Shown: positions 23,489 to 32,245, counted from the first letter of the stretch. The stretch is DNA of 64,000 bases from Kitasatospora sp. NBC_01287 (GCF_026340565.1 NZ_JAPEPB010000001.1:2232001-2296000), one strand, 5' to 3'. Notes: generated from the letters alone by a model not told the origin. Translations and numbers: made by a program.

Positions 23489-24694
23489 TCAGGCAGCCGG
23501 TGCGCCCCTCCCGCCCAGCGCACCCGCCGCCCGCAGCGCGGCGATCCGCTCGGGCGGGTAGCCCAGCGAGCGCAGCACCGGCTCGGTCTGCTCGCCGAGG
23601 GCCGGCACCGGGCCCATCGGCAGCTCGACCCCGGCGAAACCGAACGGCGGCAGCAGCCCGCGCACTTCGCCGACCGGCGTGGCCACCGGGCGCCAGCGGT
23701 CCCGGGCGGCCAGCTGCGGGTGGCGCAGCAGGTCGGTGACATCGTTCAACCGGGCGGAGGCGATGGCCAGTTCGTCGAGCCGCTTGACCGCCTCGGCCGC
23801 CGTCATGGTCGCGGTCCGCCCGGCCACCAGCGCGTCCACCAGCCGGCGGCGGCGCACCCTGGCGACGTTGGTCGCCCACTGCGGGTCGTCCGCCAGCTCG
23901 GGCCGGCCCAGGAACCCGTCGGCGAACCGGGCCCACTCGCGGTCGTTCTGGATGCCGATCAGCAGTTCGTGCCCGTCAGCGGTCGGGTAGGCGTCGTAGG
24001 GTGCGATACCCGGGTGCGAGAGGCCGGCCCGCTCGGGCTGGACCCCGGTCCCCTGGGTGTGGTGCAGCTGGTGGCCCAGCCACTCGGCGGTCGCCTCGAA
24101 CATCGAGATCTCGACCGCGCTGCCCAGGCCCGTGGCCGCGCGGCCGACGAGTGCGGCCAGCGTGCCCGTCAGCGCGTACATCCCGGCCGCGATGTCCGAG
24201 GTGGGCACCCCGGTCTTGGCCGGCCGCTCCGGCGACCCGGTCACCGAGGCGAGCCCGGTCTCGCACTGGATCAGCATGTCGTAGGCCCGCTTGTCCTGGT
24301 AGGGCCCGCCGGAGCCGTAGCCGGACAGGTCCACCGTGACCAGCCCCGGCTGCCGCTCGCGCAACTCCCGCGCGCCGAAGCCCAGGCGGGCGGCGGCCCC
24401 GGGCGACAGGTTCTGCACGAAGACGTCGGCACTCGCCACCAGGTCGGCGAGCACCGCCCGTCCGCCGGGCGTCTTCAGGTCGAGCGTGATGGACTCCTTG
24501 CCCCGGTTCAGCCAGACGAAGTGGCTGGCCAGCCCACCCACGCTGCGGTCGTACTCCCGGGCGAAGTCACCGCCGTCCGGCCGCTCGACCTTGACCACCC
24601 TGGCCCCGAGGTCCGCCAGGTGCCGGGTGGCCAGCGGCGCGGCCACCGCCTGCTCCAACGCGACCACGGTGACACCCGTCAGCGGCAGCGACAC
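23489..24694 (-). CDS. Class III (CaiB/BaiF-type) CoA-transferase
   Basis: 401 residues from GTG 24694 (GGAGAGGGG upstream). Family landmarks: LPLTGVTVVALEQAVAAPLA at the N-terminus, ADLGARVVKVERPDGGDFAR, NRGKESITLDLKTPGGR, VFVQNLSPGAAARLGF containing the conserved Asn-region, and GTLAALVGRAATGLGSAVEI. The catalytic Asp expected after the YDMLIQ segment fits the Rossmann-like knot fold. These enzymes move CoA between acids such as carnitine, formyl/oxalyl or alpha-methylacyl derivatives; the substrate is not readable here. It stands alone, convergent with the secreted repeat protein. Confidence 0.9.
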   Translation of the reverse strand: MSLPLTGVTVVALEQAVAAPLATRHLADLGARVVKVERPDGGDFAREYDRSVGGLASHFVWLNRGKESITLDLKTPGGRAVLADLVASADVFVQNLSPGAAARLGFGARELRERQPGLVTVDLSGYGSGGPYQDKRAYDMLIQCETGLASVTGSPERPAKTGVPTSDIAAGMYALTGTLAALVGRAATGLGSAVEISMFEATAEWLGHQLHHTQGTGVQPERAGLSHPGIAPYDAYPTADGHELLIGIQNDREWARFADGFLGRPELADDPQWATNVARVRRRRLVDALVAGRTATMTAAEAVKRLDELAIASARLNDVTDLLRHPQLAARDRWRPVATPVGEVRGLLPPFGFAGVELPMGPVPALGEQTEPVLRSLGYPPERIAALRAAGALGGRGAPAA

Positions 24695-24995
24695 GCGGAA
24701 CCCCTCTCCGTAACCCGACGACCTGCCCGCAGCCCTACCCCGACGCGGCCCGCCTCAGTCGGCCAGCCGGCTCACACGAGGTGCCGGGCCCAGGCGAGCG
24801 CGTCGGCGGCCAGGCGCTTGACGTGCGGGGGCGCCTGACGACCATCCGCAGGTCCAGTCCGGCCGGGCGGATGGCCGGATCCGGCCGATGCTGGCCGCCT
24901 CCGGCCCCACCAGAACAACCGCGACGCCCGTGAACTGCACGAACGCGCCCGGTCGATGGCACCGACCGGGTGGCGCAACGTGCTTCTGGTCCCGC
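24695..24995. other. Non-coding spacer, nothing recognised
   Basis: Upstream of the CoA-transferase and downstream of the DUF2306 gene (both minus strand). No convincing ORF with a ribosome site, hairpin or repeat was seen; it should hold the CoA-transferase promoter. Confidence 0.5.
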
Positions 24996-25694
24996 TCAGC
25001 CCAGTTGCTGCGGAACGCGGGTGTCCTGCTGATCGCCCCGCCGACCGCGCCGCTCACCGCCCCGGCGGCCCCGGCCCCCGCCGGCCCGCCTCCCCCGCAG
25101 GCCCGCCGTCAGGCGCTCGGCCACCAACAGGTCGATCACCCAGGCCGCCCACGCACCGCTGCCGTAGGCCGTGTTGAAGGACATGCCCAGGGCCGGGAGC
25201 AGCACGAGCAGCAGACGGAAGGTGACGGCGCTGAAGATCAGGGCGTACGACCTGGTCATCCAGATCCGGTGGCGGACGATCTCGCGCCGCCGGATGGTGA
25301 CGGTCGCCGCCGTGGAGGTGGCCAGCAGCAGGACGGCGAGCACGGCGAAGCCGAGCGGGGCCGCCGGTGCGGCCAGCGCGGTGGGTGCCATCAGCAGGCC
25401 GCCGATCCCGGCGGCGGCCGCGCCCAGCAGGTAGAGGCGGCCGAGGACGCGGTGCACGGCGGGGCGGCCGGCGCGCAGGCGGCGCGAGAACTGCCACGGA
25501 CCCAGGGTCAGGGCCAGGATGCCGCCGCCCACGTGGAAGAGGAGCGGGACGAGGTGGGCGACGTAGACGGCCCGCTGCTGGGCCAGGAAGGTGGCGGGGT
25601 CGAGGCTGAAGTAGCGGGCGGCGACCAGGGAGGTCAGGGTGGCCGGCACGGTCACGGCGACCCAGCCGGCCCGGCGCGGGCGGGAGGACGCCAT
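24996..25694 (-). CDS. DUF2306 integral membrane protein
   Basis: 232 residues from ATG 25694. Six or so membrane helices with the family pattern LVPLLFHVGGGILALTLGPW, HRVLGRLYLLGA (His-Arg-x-x-Gly-Arg), VRHRIWMTRSYALIFSAVTF. The histidines near membrane boundaries have led to suggestions of haem or electron-transfer roles, unproven. The C-terminus is an Arg/Gly-rich cytoplasmic tail (RGRRAGGGRGRRGGERRG). It is divergent from the histidine kinase at 25960 and so may share a control region with it. The upstream ribosome site is weak. Confidence 0.75.
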   Translation of the reverse strand: MASSRPRRAGWVAVTVPATLTSLVAARYFSLDPATFLAQQRAVYVAHLVPLLFHVGGGILALTLGPWQFSRRLRAGRPAVHRVLGRLYLLGAAAAGIGGLLMAPTALAAPAAPLGFAVLAVLLLATSTAATVTIRRREIVRHRIWMTRSYALIFSAVTFRLLLVLLPALGMSFNTAYGSGAWAAWVIDLLVAERLTAGLRGRRAGGGRGRRGGERRGRRGDQQDTRVPQQLG

Positions 25695-25959
25695 CAGCGG
25701 CCTGCCCCGGAGTGGACGTGACGCCAGATCGCCTTGTCGGCAGTCGAGTTCATGGCCAGGACGGTACGGAGCCGGCCCGGCACGCCGCGTCCACCGCACG
25801 GGGTCGGTGCGTCTCCTCCCACGGGGGCAGCCGCGTCCCCATACCCTCGCGGGAGCGGCGCTGTCGTACCCCCGTGGGGCGATGTGCGGCGCGCCCCGGC
25901 CGCACTACGCTCCGAGGCGGGCGCCGCGCGATGGTGGCATCGACTCCCCCGGAGCTGCG

Positions 25960-27249
25960 ATGAGGCTGCCGACCCCGATCCCGATCCTCACCCCGATCCT
26001 GGCCGCGTTCCGGGATCGGGACCAGCTCCGCGGCGGGTCCGTCGCGGGGCGGGTCCCGTTCTTCGACGCGGCGTTGGCCGCCACCTTCCTGCTGGCCATG
26101 GTGCTGGAGCGGGTGGGCGCGGCCCAGCGGCTCGGCGCACGGCTGCCGGTGGCCCTGGTGCTGAGCGCGGTCATCGCCGGCTCGCTCGCGCTGCGCCGCG
26201 CCGCGCCGCTGGCCGGCTACCTGGCCGGGTCCGCCGCGCTCTCGGTGGAGGCGCTGTTCGTCCTGCCCGGCCCGGTGTCGCCGTACGCCAACCTGGTCGG
26301 CCTCTACTCGCTCGGGCTGCACGGCAGCCGGGGGCGGGCCCGGTGGGGGCCGGTGATCGTACTGCCCGGCATGGCCGCGTACTTCGCCGGCGCCGCCCAC
26401 ACCTACCCGGTGGTCCCCGCCGGGGTGCTCTTCGTCTGGCTGCTGGCCTGGGCGCTGGGCTACGACACCGCGCGGCGCCAGCAGGAGCGGGCCGCCGTGC
26501 GCCGCCTGCTGCACCAGCGGGTCGCCGCCGAGGAGCGGGCCCGGATCGCCCGGGAGCTGCACGACCTGGTCGGCCACACCCTCAACGTGATGCTCGTGCA
26601 GGCCGGGGCCGCCCGCCGCCTGCTGGAGCGCGAACCGGCACAGAGCCGGGAACTGCTGTCGGGCCTGGAGCACACCGGACGGGAGGCGCTGGACGAGCTG
26701 GACCGGGTGCTCGGCCTGCTCCGCCGGGGCGGCCCAGCGGCACCGATCGGGTCAGGGACTCCGAGCGGGTCAGGGACTCCGAGCGGGTCAGGGGCTCCGG
26801 ACGAGCCGGATCCGCACGACGAGCCGGCGCCGCAGCCCGGCCTCGCCGACCTGGCACGGCTGACCGGACGGCTGGCGCAGGCCGGGATCCGGGTCACCGC
26901 CCGGATCGACCCCGCCGCCCTCCAACTGCCGCGCAGCATCGACCGCTCGGCCTACCGGATCATCCAGGAGGCGTTGACCAACACCGTGAAGCACGGGCAC
27001 GCCGACACCGCCGAGGTCACCGTCCGCCGGGCGGGCGAGGCGCTCGACATCGAGGTCCGCGACGACGGCTCAGGTGCTCCCGACGGCTACGCGCCCGGAC
27101 GCGGGCTGCTGGGCATCGCGGAGCGGGTCGCGATGTTCGGCGGCAGCGTCGCGCACGGCGCTCTGCCGCCCCGGGAGCGCGAGGGAGGTGAACAGGGAGG
27201 TGAAGGCGGGGGCGGCTTCCGGCTGCACGCCGTCCTCCCGGTCCCGTGA
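25960..27249 (+). CDS. Two-component sensor histidine kinase
   Basis: 429 residues from ATG 25960 (GGAG upstream). An N-terminal membrane block of five or six helices (to about residue 165), then HisKA_3 motif AEERARIARELHDLVGHTLNVM with His near 195, and an HATPase with IIQEALTNTVKHGHA and DDGSGAPDGYAPGRGLLGI. An 18-bp minisatellite (three units near 26748-26795) codes a GSGTPS linker between dimerisation and ATPase parts. It overlaps the response regulator by 4 bp. Resembles DesK/LiaS-type kinases that respond to membrane or antibiotic stress; the signal is not known. Confidence 0.88.
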   Translation: MRLPTPIPILTPILAAFRDRDQLRGGSVAGRVPFFDAALAATFLLAMVLERVGAAQRLGARLPVALVLSAVIAGSLALRRAAPLAGYLAGSAALSVEALFVLPGPVSPYANLVGLYSLGLHGSRGRARWGPVIVLPGMAAYFAGAAHTYPVVPAGVLFVWLLAWALGYDTARRQQERAAVRRLLHQRVAAEERARIARELHDLVGHTLNVMLVQAGAARRLLEREPAQSRELLSGLEHTGREALDELDRVLGLLRRGGPAAPIGSGTPSGSGTPSGSGAPDEPDPHDEPAPQPGLADLARLTGRLAQAGIRVTARIDPAALQLPRSIDRSAYRIIQEALTNTVKHGHADTAEVTVRRAGEALDIEVRDDGSGAPDGYAPGRGLLGIAERVAMFGGSVAHGALPPREREGGEQGGEGGGGFRLHAVLPVP

Positions 27250-27923
27250 CGGTCCGGGTCCTGGTCGCCGACGACGACGCCCTGCTGCGCGCCGGGGTGT
27301 CCCTGGTGCTGGGCAGCGAGCCGGGCATCGAGGTCGTCGGGCAGGCCGCCGACGGCCTGCGCGCCGTCCAGCTCTGCCGCGAACTGGCGCCCGACGTGGT
27401 CCTGATGGACGTCCGGATGCCGGGCATCGACGGCGTCGAGGCCACCCGCCGGATCGTGGCGGACGGCCTGACCGCGCAGGTCCTGGTGCTGACCACCTTC
27501 CACCACGACGACTACGTCTGGGGCGCACTGCGCGCCGGGGCCGCCGGGTTCCTGCTCAAACGCGCCTCCCCCGAGCGCCTGATCGACGCGGTCCTGACTC
27601 TGGCCGCCGGCGAAGCGGTACTCGACCCGGCCGTCACCCGCGACCTGGTCGCCCAGGTCATCGGCCGCGACCCGCACCGCCCGCCGGCCGGCCGGGCCAC
27701 CTCGTCCGCCCCGCCCCTGGCCCAACTGACCGCACGCGAACGCGAGGTGCTGGTGCTGGCCGCCGAGGGCTGCTCGAACGCGGAGATCGCCGCCCTGCTG
27801 ATCGTCGCCGAGTCCACCGTGAAGACCCACATGAAGCGCGTCCTGGCCAAGACCGCCGCCCGCGACCGCGCCCAGGCCGTCGCCATCGCCTACCGCAGCG
27901 GCCTGATGGCGAGCGAGGCCTGA
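27246..27923 (+). CDS. LuxR-type response regulator
   Basis: 225 residues from GTG 27246, overlapping the kinase stop. Receiver: VLVADDDALLRAGV, phospho-Asp in DVVLMDVRMPGIDG, LVLTTFHHDDYV, GFLLKRASPE. Output: LTAREREVLVLAAEGCSNAE, then IAALLIVAESTVKTHMKRVL, a standard GerE helix-turn-helix. Partner of the preceding kinase. A terminator-like hairpin lies about 280 bases downstream. Confidence 0.92.
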   Translation: MTVRVLVADDDALLRAGVSLVLGSEPGIEVVGQAADGLRAVQLCRELAPDVVLMDVRMPGIDGVEATRRIVADGLTAQVLVLTTFHHDDYVWGALRAGAAGFLLKRASPERLIDAVLTLAAGEAVLDPAVTRDLVAQVIGRDPHRPPAGRATSSAPPLAQLTAREREVLVLAAEGCSNAEIAALLIVAESTVKTHMKRVLAKTAARDRAQAVAIAYRSGLMASEA

Positions 27924-28204
27924 AACCGGACCCGCTGGTTGGCGGGCCTGCGGAAGCGGAAGCGGCGTGCGGCGAGCCTCCGATGGCGGGTCGAACCACC
28001 GCCGAACCCCCGCCCGACGGCGCCTCATCTGTCAAGCGCGGTGAAGACGAACGCCGAGGAATCGCCGTCCAAGTCGATGGTCAGCGACGCCTCCAGCACC
28101 ATCGACATCCTGAGGGTGCTGCCGGACCGGGCTTGCGGCCTGGCGGCCGGTCCCGGGCCGGGCATCAGGCCCGCCCTGCGCACCTGACTTGGCAAGGGCC
28201 GACA
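27924..28204. other. Spacer with a possible tiny minus-strand ORF
   Basis: Between the response regulator and the terminator at 28205. The only oddity is a minus-strand ORF (28025-28108) of 27 codons, beginning MSMVLEASLTIDLDGDSSAF. Its composition looks protein-like, as if a gene remnant, but no ribosome site or family is recognised. Confidence 0.3.
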
Positions 28205-28243
28205 CGACAGCCCCCGTCGCGATCTGAGCGAAGGGGGCTGTCG
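28205..28243. terminator. Terminator hairpin between convergent genes
   Basis: 11-bp perfect arms (28205-28215 and 28233-28243) containing CAGCCCCC/GGGGGCTG; it separates the response-regulator operon from the DUF397 gene. Confidence 0.8.
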
Positions 28244-28257
28244 AGGTTCATGGGAGT

Positions 28258-28470
28258 TCAGGAGCCAGAGGGAAGGGTCCCCGCCCGCAGACCGGCAACG
28301 AACGCCCGCCACGCGTCAGCCCCGAAGACCAGTGCGGGCCCCTGCGGGTCCTTGCTGTCCCGGACCGGCAGGCTGCCGAGGTATCCGTCGGCGACCTCGA
28401 TGCAGTTACCACCCTGCCCGCTGTAACTGCTCTTGCGCCAGGCCGCGTTCTCAAGTTCCGGGGCGTACAT
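28258..28470 (-). CDS. DUF397 domain protein
   Basis: 70 residues, full length for the family. Diagnostic segments are AAWRKSSYSGQGGNCIEVAD near the N-terminus, VRDSKDPQGPALVFGADAWRAF, and a short C-terminal tail. DUF397 proteins are very abundant in streptomycetes, almost always next to an HTH-DUF5753 regulator as here (stop-to-start gap 31 bases, same strand), and often antagonise or partner that regulator, as in the BldB-like and WhiJ-like systems. Confidence 0.93.
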   Translation of the reverse strand: MYAPELENAAWRKSSYSGQGGNCIEVADGYLGSLPVRDSKDPQGPALVFGADAWRAFVAGLRAGTLPSGS

Positions 28471-28501
28471 CCCGTCGACACCTCTCTCTGCCCGCTGACT
28501 A

Positions 28502-29353
28502 CTACAGCTCTTGCCGTATCCGCGCGATCAGGTCCAGGCTGTCCGCCGGACTCAACGCGATGGTACGGAGCGAATCGAAGATCAGCGTATATTCCGCGGT
28601 CTCTTCAGGGGTCTCCATATAGAGAGTCCCCGTTCGATGCTCCACACACACGACGTCGGAGAAGGCAGGGTTGGGGAAGGCAAACATCACGAAGGCCCCG
28701 AAAAGCCCAGCGTGCGCACCGGCCCGGTCAGGGACAACTTGCAGCTCGACACTGGGGTGATGGGCCATCATCTCCAGGTGATCGAGCTGCCTGCGCATCA
28801 CGGAAGGTCCACCGACCTGAAGCCGGAGGGCCGCTTCGCCCTCGATCACGCACAGGCGAGGAGGATCGGCCCGCTTCAGTACTTCTTGCCGCTCCATACG
28901 AGCCGTGACCATCGCTTCTACTGCGTCCGGCCCCAGAGTTGACGGCGCTGCCTGGATCACCTCCCGGGCATAGTCGGGCGTCTGGAGCAACCCCGCGACC
29001 AGCGATGTCTCGTAGGACCGGATGTAGTTGGCCGTCTCCTCATAGTCGATGAAGTCGGCGTACGAAGGCCTCGCGATGCTCGCCCGCCGCACCCAGCCAG
29101 GCTCTCTGCCCCTGCGGGCCAACGACACCATCTCGTCGACCTGGGCCGGGTCCTCCTGACCGTAGAACGTCAGGAGATCGCGCAGTTCACCGAGCGAGAT
29201 GCCGAGTCGGGCGTTCTCGATCCGATTGATCTTCGTCCGATGACACCCGATGCGTTCAGCCGCCTCCGCCTCGGACTTGCCGGCCTCCTCGCGGAACTTG
29301 ACCAGCATCGCGGCAAGACGGCGGCGCCGAACCGTGGGATGTGCCCCTGGCAT
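28502..29353 (-). CDS. Helix-turn-helix regulator with DUF5753 domain (WhiJ-like)
   Basis: 283 residues from ATG 29353, which has GGGGAGG five bases upstream; an ATG five codons earlier overlaps that ribosome site. N-terminal XRE helix-turn-helix: LVKFREEAGKSEAEAAERIG, then CHRTKINRIENARLGIS. The C-terminal DUF5753 domain has YIRSYETSLVAGLLQTPDYA, RMERQEVLKR, LCVIEGEAALRLQVGGPSVM and VELQVVPDRAGAHAGLFGAF. It pairs with the DUF397 gene downstream and a divergent ATPase gene, the standard streptomycete three-gene set linked to development and antibiotic control. Specific targets are unknown. Confidence 0.92.
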   Translation of the reverse strand: MPGAHPTVRRRRLAAMLVKFREEAGKSEAEAAERIGCHRTKINRIENARLGISLGELRDLLTFYGQEDPAQVDEMVSLARRGREPGWVRRASIARPSYADFIDYEETANYIRSYETSLVAGLLQTPDYAREVIQAAPSTLGPDAVEAMVTARMERQEVLKRADPPRLCVIEGEAALRLQVGGPSVMRRQLDHLEMMAHHPSVELQVVPDRAGAHAGLFGAFVMFAFPNPAFSDVVCVEHRTGTLYMETPEETAEYTLIFDSLRTIALSPADSLDLIARIRQEL

Positions 29354-29604
29354 CAAACCTCCCCTCATATCGGGTTGCTGAGCAAGGCTACCAACGGAAA
29401 AAGATCATGGATCAAGTTCCAAAGAGTCAGTTGCACAATGCTCGCGTCCAGGAGCATGCTACAGCCAGTAGTGAGAGATACGACACACCGTGATCTTGAC
29501 GGTTCGTCATCCGGGCATCTCCATGCCCAGCGACGGCCGCCGGCAGGACGCACCCACCGGCGTCCGCCGCACCCCCATCAGCCATGCCGCAACGGAGCTT
29601 TGCC

Positions 29605-30030
29605 ATGCCTGAAACGCTCGGCCGACCATCCCCCACCAACCAGGACCACTGCTGGCTCATGCGCAGCCCGCAGGCCCCCGCTCGCGCCCGACGCCTCCTG
29701 CGGGCCTTCCTGCCCACCGTGCGAGGCGGTGAGCGGTTCGCCGAGACCGGTGAACTCCTGCTCAGCGAGCTGGTCACCAACGCCCTCGTCCACGGCACCC
29801 GGCGCGGCCAGTTGATCTGGATCGGCTTCGAGGCGGACGAGGACCTGCTCTGGATCACCGTCGAGGACGCCTCCACCGTCCCGCCCCAGCTGCGCGTCAC
29901 GGCCGAGGGCGAGTCGGGGCGCGGCCTCCGGCTGGTCGACACGCTGTCCCAGGAGTGGGGTTGGGGCCCGCGCGAGGGCATCGGCAAGCGTGTGTGGTGC
30001 GCGTGCGCCCCCGACCCGGCGGTGAAGTGA
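29605..30030 (+). CDS. Anti-sigma-factor-like ATP-binding protein (HATPase_c_2)
   Basis: 141 residues from ATG 29605 (GGAG upstream; a second ATG at 29584 lacks one). Single GHKL domain: ARRLLRAFLPTVRGGERFAE, N-box ELLLSELVTNALVHGT, DASTVPPQLR, GRGLRLVDTLSQEWGW. Such RsbW/SpoIIAB-like proteins bind sigma factors or anti-anti-sigma factors; isolated copies next to HTH-DUF397 pairs are a known streptomycete arrangement. It is divergent from the HTH gene and 2 bases ahead of the next gene. Confidence 0.88.
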   Translation: MPETLGRPSPTNQDHCWLMRSPQAPARARRLLRAFLPTVRGGERFAETGELLLSELVTNALVHGTRRGQLIWIGFEADEDLLWITVEDASTVPPQLRVTAEGESGRGLRLVDTLSQEWGWGPREGIGKRVWCACAPDPAVK

Positions 30031-30032
30031 CC

Positions 30033-30371
30033 ATGGCACCCGAGAACACGATCGGTCCCGTCATGGTGGAGCTGACCGGGGTGACGCCGCCGGCCTGGTT
30101 CGCAAGACTGAGCGACGCGCTCGCCGCCACCTGGGCGGCCATGAGGCTGCTCCCCCTGGACAACGCCAACTACCGCGCGTTCGAGCTGAACCTCGCCAGA
30201 CCCCGATCCCTGGAGTACATGACCGAGCGCCTGGAGCGCGACAACGCGGTCAGCCTGACGTTCATCCTGCCGGACGGCCCGCACCTGCTCCACCTCCGCC
30301 GCGCCCACAAGGAGTTGGGCGGACCACCAGACGGGGACGGATCCGGCCCCCTCTTCGGCAGGGCCACCTGA
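30033..30371 (+). CDS. Small protein of unknown function, coupled to the ATPase gene
   Basis: 112 residues. ATG 30033 lies 2 bases after the ATPase stop, so translation is probably coupled. The sequence is a mixed alpha/beta small domain without signal peptide or membrane helix: WFARLSDALAATWAAMRLLP, FELNLARPRSLEYMTERLER, FILPDGPHLLHLRRAHKELG. I do not recognise the family. Its place suggests an accessory partner of the anti-sigma-like protein. Confidence 0.6.
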   Translation: MAPENTIGPVMVELTGVTPPAWFARLSDALAATWAAMRLLPLDNANYRAFELNLARPRSLEYMTERLERDNAVSLTFILPDGPHLLHLRRAHKELGGPPDGDGSGPLFGRAT

Positions 30372-30392
30372 CCGGCCCGCGAGGGAGCGAAC

Positions 30393-31052
30393 TCACCCCG
30401 CGGCAGCGACAGCGCCCGCCCGCTCCGCCGCCTCGCGCCAGGCGCCGGTGACCGCCGCGCGCAGCTCCGCCCCGCCGTCGGGGACCGAGCCGGTCAGCCG
30501 CACCGGGGCGCCCAGGTGCACGTGGTAGCCGGGGCGGCGCAGCGGGGCGGTGACCACGCCGGCGAGTTGCTTGGCCGTGCCGCCCGAGCTGAGGCGGCGG
30601 GCGCCGGCCTGGCCGAGCGGGACCACGGGGGCGCCGGTGGCGAGGGCGAGGCGGGCCAGCCCGCTGCGGAAGGTGCCGGGGGCCGTCTCGCCGGAGTCGC
30701 GGCGGCGCGGCAGGCCCCCCTCGCCGTAGATGAGCACGCAGCGCCCGGCGGCGAGCGCGGCGGCGGCGCCCTCCAATGCCTCGGCGGCGCGCTCGGTGCC
30801 GCGGTGGACGGGGATGTGCCCCTCGCGGGTGAGGGCGCCGCCGAGGCCGGGTATCCGCCACAGGCCCGCGGTGGCCAGCACCACCGGGCGGGCGCCGAGG
30901 CGGTGCAGGGCGGCCAGCACGATGGCCGGGTCGGCGAGGGAGGTGTGGTTGGCCGCGATGATGCTGCCGGGGGCGGGTCCGGCGCCCGGCACCGTGCTGA
31001 TGGTGAGGGGGCCGAAGAACGGCACGAGGGTGGTGGCGAGGCGGCTGAGCAT
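30393..31052 (-). CDS. PlsC-type 1-acyl-glycerol-3-phosphate acyltransferase
   Basis: 219 residues from ATG 31052 (AAGGA upstream). Acyltransferase motifs: NHTSLADP (NHxxxxD catalytic pair), REGHIPVHRG, IYGEGGLPRR in place of the usual FPEG block, and APVVPLGQAGA. It belongs to the lysophosphatidate acyltransferase fold and probably acylates a glycerophospholipid or a glycolipid precursor at the membrane. The EGG variant is seen in actinobacterial members. It is downstream of and parallel to the secreted-protein gene, separated by the 13-bp repeat tract, which sits in its promoter region. Confidence 0.85.
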   Translation of the reverse strand: MLSRLATTLVPFFGPLTISTVPGAGPAPGSIIAANHTSLADPAIVLAALHRLGARPVVLATAGLWRIPGLGGALTREGHIPVHRGTERAAEALEGAAAALAAGRCVLIYGEGGLPRRRDSGETAPGTFRSGLARLALATGAPVVPLGQAGARRLSSGGTAKQLAGVVTAPLRRPGYHVHLGAPVRLTGSVPDGGAELRAAVTGAWREAAERAGAVAAAG

Positions 31053-31124
31053 GGCGGTCCTTGGGGCCTGGTGCCGGTGTGGTGGCAGCCATCCTGCCGT
31101 GCGCCGGGCACGAGGACCTGAGTA

Positions 31125-31202
31125 GCCGTACTCAACCGCCGTGCTCAACCGCCGTGCTCAACCGCCGTACTCAACCGCCGTACTCAACCGCCGCGCCCAG
31201 CC
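31125..31202. repeat. 13-bp tandem repeat, 5 copies plus one degenerate
   Basis: Unit GCCGTRCTCAACC starts at 31125, 31138, 31151, 31164 and 31177, with a degenerate sixth at 31190. It lies between two minus-strand genes: 3' of the secreted-protein gene and upstream of the PlsC-like gene. No coding function. Confidence 0.9.
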
Positions 31203-31210
31203 CGCCGTGC

Positions 31211-31852
31211 TCAACTCACCGTTGTCGAGCTGAGCACCTGCGCCGTGGACGGGTAGCAGGCGGTGGGCACGTTGACGGTGAAGAAGGCGACCGGGACGGT
31301 GGCCGTGAAGGTCAGGCCGGGGTTGCTGTAGCCGGTGCCGGCCAGCGAGGTCTGGACGGTGGTGCCGGCGGCGCCCGCCTTCAGGGTCAGGGTGAGCGCG
31401 GGCAGCGTGAAGGACTTGCCGCCGGCCACCGAGCCGTTGACCGTCAGCACCAGGTTGCCGCCGCTCACCGCGACGCTCGTGCTGCCGGCGGGCAGGCCCG
31501 CCCCGCCGGCCAGCGACTCGCCGACCAGGGTGGCGCCGGCGGGCACCGGGACGGTGAGCTTGATGTTGCTGATCGAGCGGATGGTGTTGCCGCTCACCGT
31601 GGTGGGCACGGTGAGCGCGTCCGGCGCGAGGGTGATGGTGAACTGGCTGCCGGCCGCCACGTTCGCGGGCGCGGTGGCGTTGACCCCGGCGGCCAGGTCG
31701 AAGGTCTGCGCGGAGCCGATCGGCGGCGTCGCCTGGCAGGCGAAGTCGACCGGGGTGTCGGCCGCCGAGGCGGCGGGGGCGAGCAGGGCGACGGCGGCCA
31801 GGCCGCCGACGAGCGCGGCAGCGGCGCGCGAGAGCACGGACGTGTTTCTCAT
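31211..31852 (-). CDS. Secreted beta-rich protein of unknown function
   Basis: 213 residues from ATG 31852 (AGGAGAA upstream). Signal peptide SRAAAALVGGLAAVALLAPA, cleavage after ASA. The mature part is Thr/Val/Gly-rich with alternating hydrophobic strands, with one Cys near each end (VDFACQATPPIG and VPTACYPS), so a disulfide clasping a beta-sandwich is likely. It resembles streptomycete secreted proteins of the DUF6801-like type, but I am not sure of the family name. No enzyme motif or cell-wall sorting signal. Confidence 0.7.
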   Translation of the reverse strand: MRNTSVLSRAAAALVGGLAAVALLAPAASAADTPVDFACQATPPIGSAQTFDLAAGVNATAPANVAAGSQFTITLAPDALTVPTTVSGNTIRSISNIKLTVPVPAGATLVGESLAGGAGLPAGSTSVAVSGGNLVLTVNGSVAGGKSFTLPALTLTLKAGAAGTTVQTSLAGTGYSNPGLTFTATVPVAFFTVNVPTACYPSTAQVLSSTTVS

Positions 31853-32179
31853 GAGGGTTCTCCTGGGGCATCGAAGGGAGCGGGCCGGCCGCAGTGGTCG
31901 CGCGGGCAGCCGGACGGGAGGCGTATGGCGGGAGGCGCAGCGAGCACGGGGGCGCGGTGAGCGGGGGCAGCGCCGAGAGTGCTGTTGCACCGGCCATGCC
32001 AAGCGGACTTCAGGATGGGCTCGCTACTCGCCCGTAACAAGGCGGCGGACCAAGGCAGTTGGGACGAGTTTCAGCCAATCTCGGAACACCTCGAACCACC
32101 CCTCGCGACGGCGGCCCGGCCATCGAGCGACCGCCGCCCGACGCCAGGGCGGTCGGCGGCCGCTTGAGCGGGGCCTGCA
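31853..32179. other. Divergent control region, secreted protein / ABC transporter
   Basis: 327 bases between a minus-strand and a plus-strand gene. No ORF with a credible ribosome site. The 31975-32060 stretch is less GC-rich than its surroundings and probably holds the minus-strand promoter; the plus-strand operator follows at 32180. Confidence 0.5.
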
Positions 32180-32203
32180 TACCGGGTATACATACCAGGT
32201 ATG
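32180..32203 (+). promoter_or_regulatory. Double ATACCNGGTAT operator
   Basis: Two 11-bp palindromes ATACC-N-GGTAT at 32180-32190 and 32193-32203, 13 bp apart, nested in an outer TGCATACC/GGTATGCA pair (32177-32184 and 32198-32205). Sites of this form are typical for PadR-type repressors of drug ABC transporters. No regulator gene is adjacent. Confidence 0.65.
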
Positions 32204-32245
32204 CAGATGCCTGAAGCGGCGTCGCGCCCTGAGCGAGGGGGAACT

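Noticed and set aside
31125..31202. Regular repeats as a possible CRISPR array
   Set aside because: The 13-bp units are contiguous with no spacers and no cas genes are present; the same holds for the arrays at 9093, 58560 and 63512.
32201..32245. ATG 32201 as start of the ABC ATPase
   Set aside because: It lies within the second ATACCNGGTAT operator and lacks a ribosome site, whereas TTG 32246 has GAGGGGG five bases upstream.
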